From Symbiobacterium thermophilum IAM 14863 (lineage in GTDB: Bacteria; Bacillota; Sulfobacillia; Symbiobacteriales; Symbiobacteriaceae): 64,000 nucleotides of DNA. A program made the position numbers and the translations under genes. Within the stretch, counting starts at the first letter, position 1. Each line of letters starts with the position of its first letter. The stretch spans positions 2,170,001 to 2,234,000 of the forward strand of contig NC_006177.1 in the NCBI RefSeq assembly GCF_000009905.1, read 5' to 3'. The notes beneath the pieces were generated by a model, which was given only the letters and a program-made list of their open reading frames with translations, was not told where the DNA came from and searched no databases. Below are positions 60,753 to 64,000 of the stretch, piece by piece.

Positions 60753-62234
60753 ATGGACCAGCAGAACCCACGCCGCGACCAGCGCCCGGAGCTGGACCGC
60801 GAGCCCAGCGCTACCCCGGAACCGACAACCCCGCCGTCGCCTGTCCCGCCGGTGCCGGCCTACCGGCCGCCGCTCACGTCGCCCTTCCGCACGTCCGCGA
60901 TCGGGGAAGGCGGGCAGCCCGAACCCACCGGTACCGAGAAGACCGCCGACGATCGGCCCGACACCGGCCGCATGCACGGCCGGGGCGAAGACGGCGAAGC
61001 CGCGCCGAGGCGCCGCGCCGAAGGCGAGGAGTCCGGCGCGGAGACCGGCGCCCCAGGGCGAGATCACGCCATCCCCGGAGGAGCAGAAAGCATGCACAGC
61101 GATGCCGGCGGCCCGCCACCCGGCACACCCGGCGGCCGGGGCCCCGCGGCGTTCGCCCGTGACGAAGGCGGCCGCGACGAGGAGGGGACGTCCGGTCCCC
61201 GCGGTCCGCACGGGCCCCTGTACCATCCACCGCCGCCGCCCCCGCGCAGCAGGCGCCAATCCATCGTCGGCCCGCTCGTCCTGATCTTCCTGGGGCTCTT
61301 CTTCCTGGGACAGAGCCTGGGCCTGATCGAGTGGTCGCTGTGGGAGGTCGTCTGGCGGCTGTGGCCGGTCTGGCTGATCGTGGCCGGTCTCGACATGGTC
61401 TTCGGTCAGCGGGGCGGCTGGGCCAGGGCGCTGCTGGTGCTCATCGCCGTGGCGATCGTCCTGGGCATCGTCCTGGGCATCCAGCCCCAGAGGGCCATCG
61501 ATCGGCCGACGGGGGCAGTGCCCTCGTCCCCGTCCCGAACCTTCCTCATGGAGCCGTCGGAGCGGGTTCCGGCCGCTCCGTCCCTGCCCGTGACCGGGCA
61601 GCAGCCGGAGCCGGTGACCATCGCCCAGCCGCTGGAGGGGATCTCGGCGGCGGAGGTCCGAATCGAGTCCGCCGTGTCCGTACTGGAGATCCGGGGTGGG
61701 GATCTGCCCGATCTGCTGATCGAGGGCACGGTGGTGCCGCTCATCGGCGAGCAGGTTCAGTGGGACTATGACGCCGTGGACGGGACAGGCGTCTTCCGGC
61801 TCTACTCGGACAAACCCACCCGGATCTCCTCCGGGCCGCGGCAGGGCGAGTGGGACCTCGTGCTCACGGACCGCATCCCGATCAGCCTGCACCTCAGCAC
61901 CGGCGTGGCGGACAGCGACATTGACCTGACCCGGCTCCACGTGCCGGAGCTGAACGTGGAGGCCAGCGTCGGCGAGGTGTCGATCAAGCTTCCGGAAACG
62001 GGAGCGGTGAAGGGGACGATCAACGCCGGCATCGGGGAGGTCATCCTGTGGATCCCCGAAGGCCGGCCGGCCCGCATCCGGGTCGAGACCGGCATCGGGA
62101 GCACGAGCGTCGCCCCAGGCTTCCTGTACCGGGACGGGTACTACGTGACGCCGCAGTACGCTGACCAGGAGGACGCCGTAGACCTGGTGGTGACCGGCGG
62201 CGTGGGAACCGTCGATCTCAGGATCATGGACTGA
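60753..62234 (+). CDS. LiaF-like membrane protein with long disordered N-terminus
   Basis: The 493-residue protein begins with about 165 Pro/Gly/Glu-rich residues of low complexity. Then come two or three membrane helices (SIVGPLVLIFLGLFFLGQSL, VVWRLWPVWLIVAGLDMVFG, ALLVLIAVAIVLGIVLGI), as in the LiaI/LiaF transmembrane module. The C-terminal half is a beta-helix-like DUF2154/DUF4097 domain (VSVLEIRGGDLPDLLIEGT, LNVEASVGEVSIKLPETG, GTINAGIGEVILWIPEG). LiaF-type proteins inhibit cell-envelope stress signalling. No LiaRS pair is linked here. ATG 60753 follows GGGGAGAGGTG. Confidence 0.8.
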   Translation: MDQQNPRRDQRPELDREPSATPEPTTPPSPVPPVPAYRPPLTSPFRTSAIGEGGQPEPTGTEKTADDRPDTGRMHGRGEDGEAAPRRRAEGEESGAETGAPGRDHAIPGGAESMHSDAGGPPPGTPGGRGPAAFARDEGGRDEEGTSGPRGPHGPLYHPPPPPPRSRRQSIVGPLVLIFLGLFFLGQSLGLIEWSLWEVVWRLWPVWLIVAGLDMVFGQRGGWARALLVLIAVAIVLGIVLGIQPQRAIDRPTGAVPSSPSRTFLMEPSERVPAAPSLPVTGQQPEPVTIAQPLEGISAAEVRIESAVSVLEIRGGDLPDLLIEGTVVPLIGEQVQWDYDAVDGTGVFRLYSDKPTRISSGPRQGEWDLVLTDRIPISLHLSTGVADSDIDLTRLHVPELNVEASVGEVSIKLPETGAVKGTINAGIGEVILWIPEGRPARIRVETGIGSTSVAPGFLYRDGYYVTPQYADQEDAVDLVVTGGVGTVDLRIMD

Positions 62235-62248
62235 GCCGGGTCTGATGT

Positions 62249-62295
62249 GCGCGCAAAGACCCCGCCCCTCTCGCCGGGGCGGGGTCTTTGCGCGC
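62249..62295 (+). terminator. 20-bp perfect terminator hairpin
   Basis: Arms 62249-62268 and 62276-62295 are perfectly complementary with a 7-nt loop. The T-run lies inside the stem rather than after it. It lies at the 3' end of the LiaF-like gene. Confidence 0.75.
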
Positions 62296-62417
62296 GTCTG
62301 GCCCGGCGCGAGTGCTCCGGTCCTGCCGCGCCGTCAGGATGCGGCGTCCGGACCGCCGGCCCCGCGGGCTTCAGCCAGTACAGGGAGGGCTGCCCGGACC
62401 TTCCGCACCACGGGCGC

Positions 62418-62702
62418 TCACCGCCGGCCCCGGTAGCCGCCCGGGATCACCCGCAGCCGGGGGGCGGGCCGCATGCGGCCGTGCATGTACCCCACAGCCG
62501 CACCGACCAGCGCGCCGAGCACGTGAAGAGAAGCCAGGAGCCCGATCAGGTTCAGCGGCCGGGAGAAGTATCGGACGGCAACCGTGGCATCCAGCAGGCT
62601 TCCGTCCACCAGCAGGATCGTCAGCAGGCAGACCTCAAACAGCGGCATGGCCAGGGCAGATCCCAGCGCAGCGCCCACCAGGGCCGTACGGTTCCGTCGC
62701 AT
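62418..62702 (-). CDS. small three-helix membrane protein
   Basis: The 94-residue protein has two or three membrane helices (ALVGAALGSALAMPLFEVCL, LLASLHVLGALVGAAVGYMH) and a short basic C-terminus. It follows the DUF420 gene by 48 nt on the same strand, so it may belong to the ctaB operon. The family is not recognised. Confidence 0.65.
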   Translation of the reverse strand: MRRNRTALVGAALGSALAMPLFEVCLLTILLVDGSLLDATVAVRYFSRPLNLIGLLASLHVLGALVGAAVGYMHGRMRPAPRLRVIPGGYRGRR

Positions 62703-62750
62703 GCCCGTGCCTCCCTCATCTACCGCCCGTACGGCCGCCCGCGGCCGGGC

Positions 62751-63179
62751 TCAGGATGGGTACGGGAACCGCAGGAGGCCGTAGACGAGCACCCCGGTTG
62801 CCGAAACGTACACCCAGATGGGCCACGTCACCCTGCCCAGGCGCCGGTGGGACGGCAGCAGCCCCCGGAGTCCCCGCCAGACCGTGATCAGGACCAGGGG
62901 CGTCTGCACCATGGCCAGGGTGAAGTGGCTGATCAGGATCGCCAGGTAGATCGGCCGCAGCCACCCCGGGCCGGAGAACGTGGACAGCCCTCCCAGGAAG
63001 ACCCGGGTGACATACAGGACGAGAAAAAGCGCCGCGAGCGCAGTGGCCGTCAGCATGACCCGCTGATGCCGCTGCGGCTCCCCACGCCGCACCAGGCGTA
63101 TGCCCCAGAGGATAAGGATGCCGCTCACCGAGATGAGGATGGCGTTGACCGTGGGCAGCACGGCCAGGATGCGGTCCAA
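62751..63179 (-). CDS. DUF420 membrane protein (YozB-like)
   Basis: The 142-residue protein has four membrane helices and the DUF420 pattern with a conserved His in GEPQRHQRVMLTAT and another in LAILISHFTLAMVQTPLVLI. It ends close to the next gene and follows ctaB by 134 nt. DUF420 genes commonly sit next to heme A synthesis and cytochrome oxidase genes, so a role in oxidase assembly is likely but not shown. Confidence 0.88.
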   Translation of the reverse strand: MDRILAVLPTVNAILISVSGILILWGIRLVRRGEPQRHQRVMLTATALAALFLVLYVTRVFLGGLSTFSGPGWLRPIYLAILISHFTLAMVQTPLVLITVWRGLRGLLPSHRRLGRVTWPIWVYVSATGVLVYGLLRFPYPS

Positions 63180-63313
63180 TGCAGTTCTCCCCCCTCCCTG
63201 CCGCCGTCACGGGCCGGGGCACCGGCCAGGCCGCCCGGCGCGGGGGAGCCTCCGTCGCCGGGCGTGCAGGCGCGCACCGCGACGGCGCCCGGCCCGGGTT
63301 GCCGCCGGCGCCG

Positions 63314-64000
63314 TCAGGCGCGGGTCACGTCCAGCATCATCGCGAGGAAGATCACGAACAGGTACAACAAAGACCAGCCGTAGGTCCGGTGGGCCCAGTC
63401 CATCTGCGGCGCCCGCTCACGCAGGAGGCCCACTGAGGCGGACACCATGGCGCACCCCAGCACGACCGATGTCCAGAGGTACAGCCGGCCGACCGTCCCG
63501 GTCCAGTAGAGCAGGGCCGCGGAGGGAATCAGGAGCAGCGAGTAGAGCAGGATCTGCCACTTGGTGGCCCGCTCCCCCCTCACCACCGGCAGCATGGGGA
63601 CGCCGGCCCGCTCGTAATCCTCGCTGCGGAAGAGCGCCAGCGCCCAGAAGTGGGGCGGCGTCCAGAGGAAGACCACGAGGAACATGATGACAGCGGCCCA
63701 GTCGAGCCGTCCGGTGACCGCGGCCCAGCCCACCAGCGGGGGCGCCGCGCCCGCTGCGCCGCCTATGACGATGTTATGCACCGTCGAGCGCTTCAACCAC
63801 ATGGTGTAGACCAGCACGTAGAACAGCAGGCCGGCGGTGGCCAGCAGGGCCGTGAGCAGGTTGACGGTGAGCAGAACCAGGAAGCTGAGCGCCCCGGTGA
63901 TCACGCCGAAGCGCAGGGCCTGCTCCGGTGTCAGCCGGCCTGCGGGCAGCGGCCTGCGTCGGGTCCGGGCCATGACCGCGTCGATGTCCCGGTCGTACCA
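63314..64000 (-). CDS. ctaB: protoheme IX farnesyltransferase (heme O synthase), 5' end outside window
   Basis: The gene runs off the right edge: the first visible codons read WYDRDIDAVMARTRRRPLP, which contain the Asp-rich prenyl-diphosphate site (DxxxD) and the TRRRPLP motif of CtaB. The second Asp-type motif region (DYERAGVPMLPVVRGERAT) and five to six membrane helices follow. It attaches farnesyl to heme b for cytochrome oxidase, so the neighbouring region probably encodes an aa3- or cbb-type oxidase. Confidence 0.93.
   Translation of the reverse strand, partial: WYDRDIDAVMARTRRRPLPAGRLTPEQALRFGVITGALSFLVLLTVNLLTALLATAGLLFYVLVYTMWLKRSTVHNIVIGGAAGAAPPLVGWAAVTGRLDWAAVIMFLVVFLWTPPHFWALALFRSEDYERAGVPMLPVVRGERATKWQILLYSLLLIPSAALLYWTGTVGRLYLWTSVVLGCAMVSASVGLLRERAPQMDWAHRTYGWSLLYLFVIFLAMMLDVTRA

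Overview
This 64 kb window is a GC-rich bacterial chromosome segment. The gene content points to a Gram-positive relative of Symbiobacterium: a SufCDSUB iron-sulfur operon that uses SufU, monoderm lipoproteins, UPF0316 and LiaF-like proteins, a bacterial group IIC intron, GTG/TTG starts with strong AGGAGG-type ribosome sites, and several anaerobic molybdo/tungsto-enzymes. The genus is inferred from gene content and composition only.

Layout. 1-4.3 kb: small cytoplasmic and envelope genes (acetyltransferase-like, rnhB, SanA/YdcF-like, two secreted/lipoprotein genes) and a cysteine-bearing SufR-like repressor. 4.3-10.3 kb: the divergent suf operon (sufC-D-S-U-B, Rieske protein, sufT-like) behind a palindromic operator set. 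10.4-14.9 kb: a secreted protein, a membrane-anchored TnsA-fold protein, an ECF sigma/anti-sigma pair, a carboxylesterase and an ANTAR response regulator. 14.9-21.4 kb: a di-heme peroxidase lipoprotein, iron alcohol dehydrogenase, aldehyde ferredoxin oxidoreductase and a MoaD-like protein. 21.4-25.5 kb: a NapA-type molybdoenzyme operon with DmsB/DmsC-like partners. 25.7-27.5 kb: a group IIC intron inserted next to a terminator hairpin. 27.6-29.0 kb: a DsbA-like protein and, convergent with it, a protein disulfide oxidoreductase with an in-frame UGA exactly at its first active-site cysteine, followed by a bacterial SECIS-like hairpin. This is the strongest candidate for something undescribed. 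29.3-32.7 kb: a remnant ethanolamine-utilization locus (eutS, eutA, truncated eutB) with a two-hairpin ANTAR antitermination element before eutA. 32.7-44.7 kb: membrane proteins, an MFS exporter, mtnA, a beta-propeller lectin-like protein, an AraC/GyrI regulator, a PadR-controlled ABC exporter and several broken genes. 44.9-50.2 kb: a tetrathionate-reductase-like operon (ttrB-C-A order) with a striking upstream regulatory array. 50.3-55.7 kb: a repeat-rich, transposon-rich island with 19-bp, 125-bp and 23-bp tandem arrays and two inverted IS1182-family copies flanking a DinB-like gene. 55.7-60.6 kb: an operon of an orphan substrate-binding lipoprotein, a sensor kinase and a sigma54-type regulator. 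60.7-64 kb: a LiaF-like protein, small membrane proteins and the 3' part of ctaB.

Themes. Redox and metal biology dominates: Fe-S assembly, Mo/W enzymes with tetrathionate- and nitrate-type folds, thiol-disulfide proteins and a probable selenoprotein. Genome decay is also visible: an amber-interrupted NUDIX gene, three frameshifted genes and a eut cluster cut off inside eutB. Coordinates of hairpins and motifs were read by eye; family assignments rest on recognisable motifs, not on searches.
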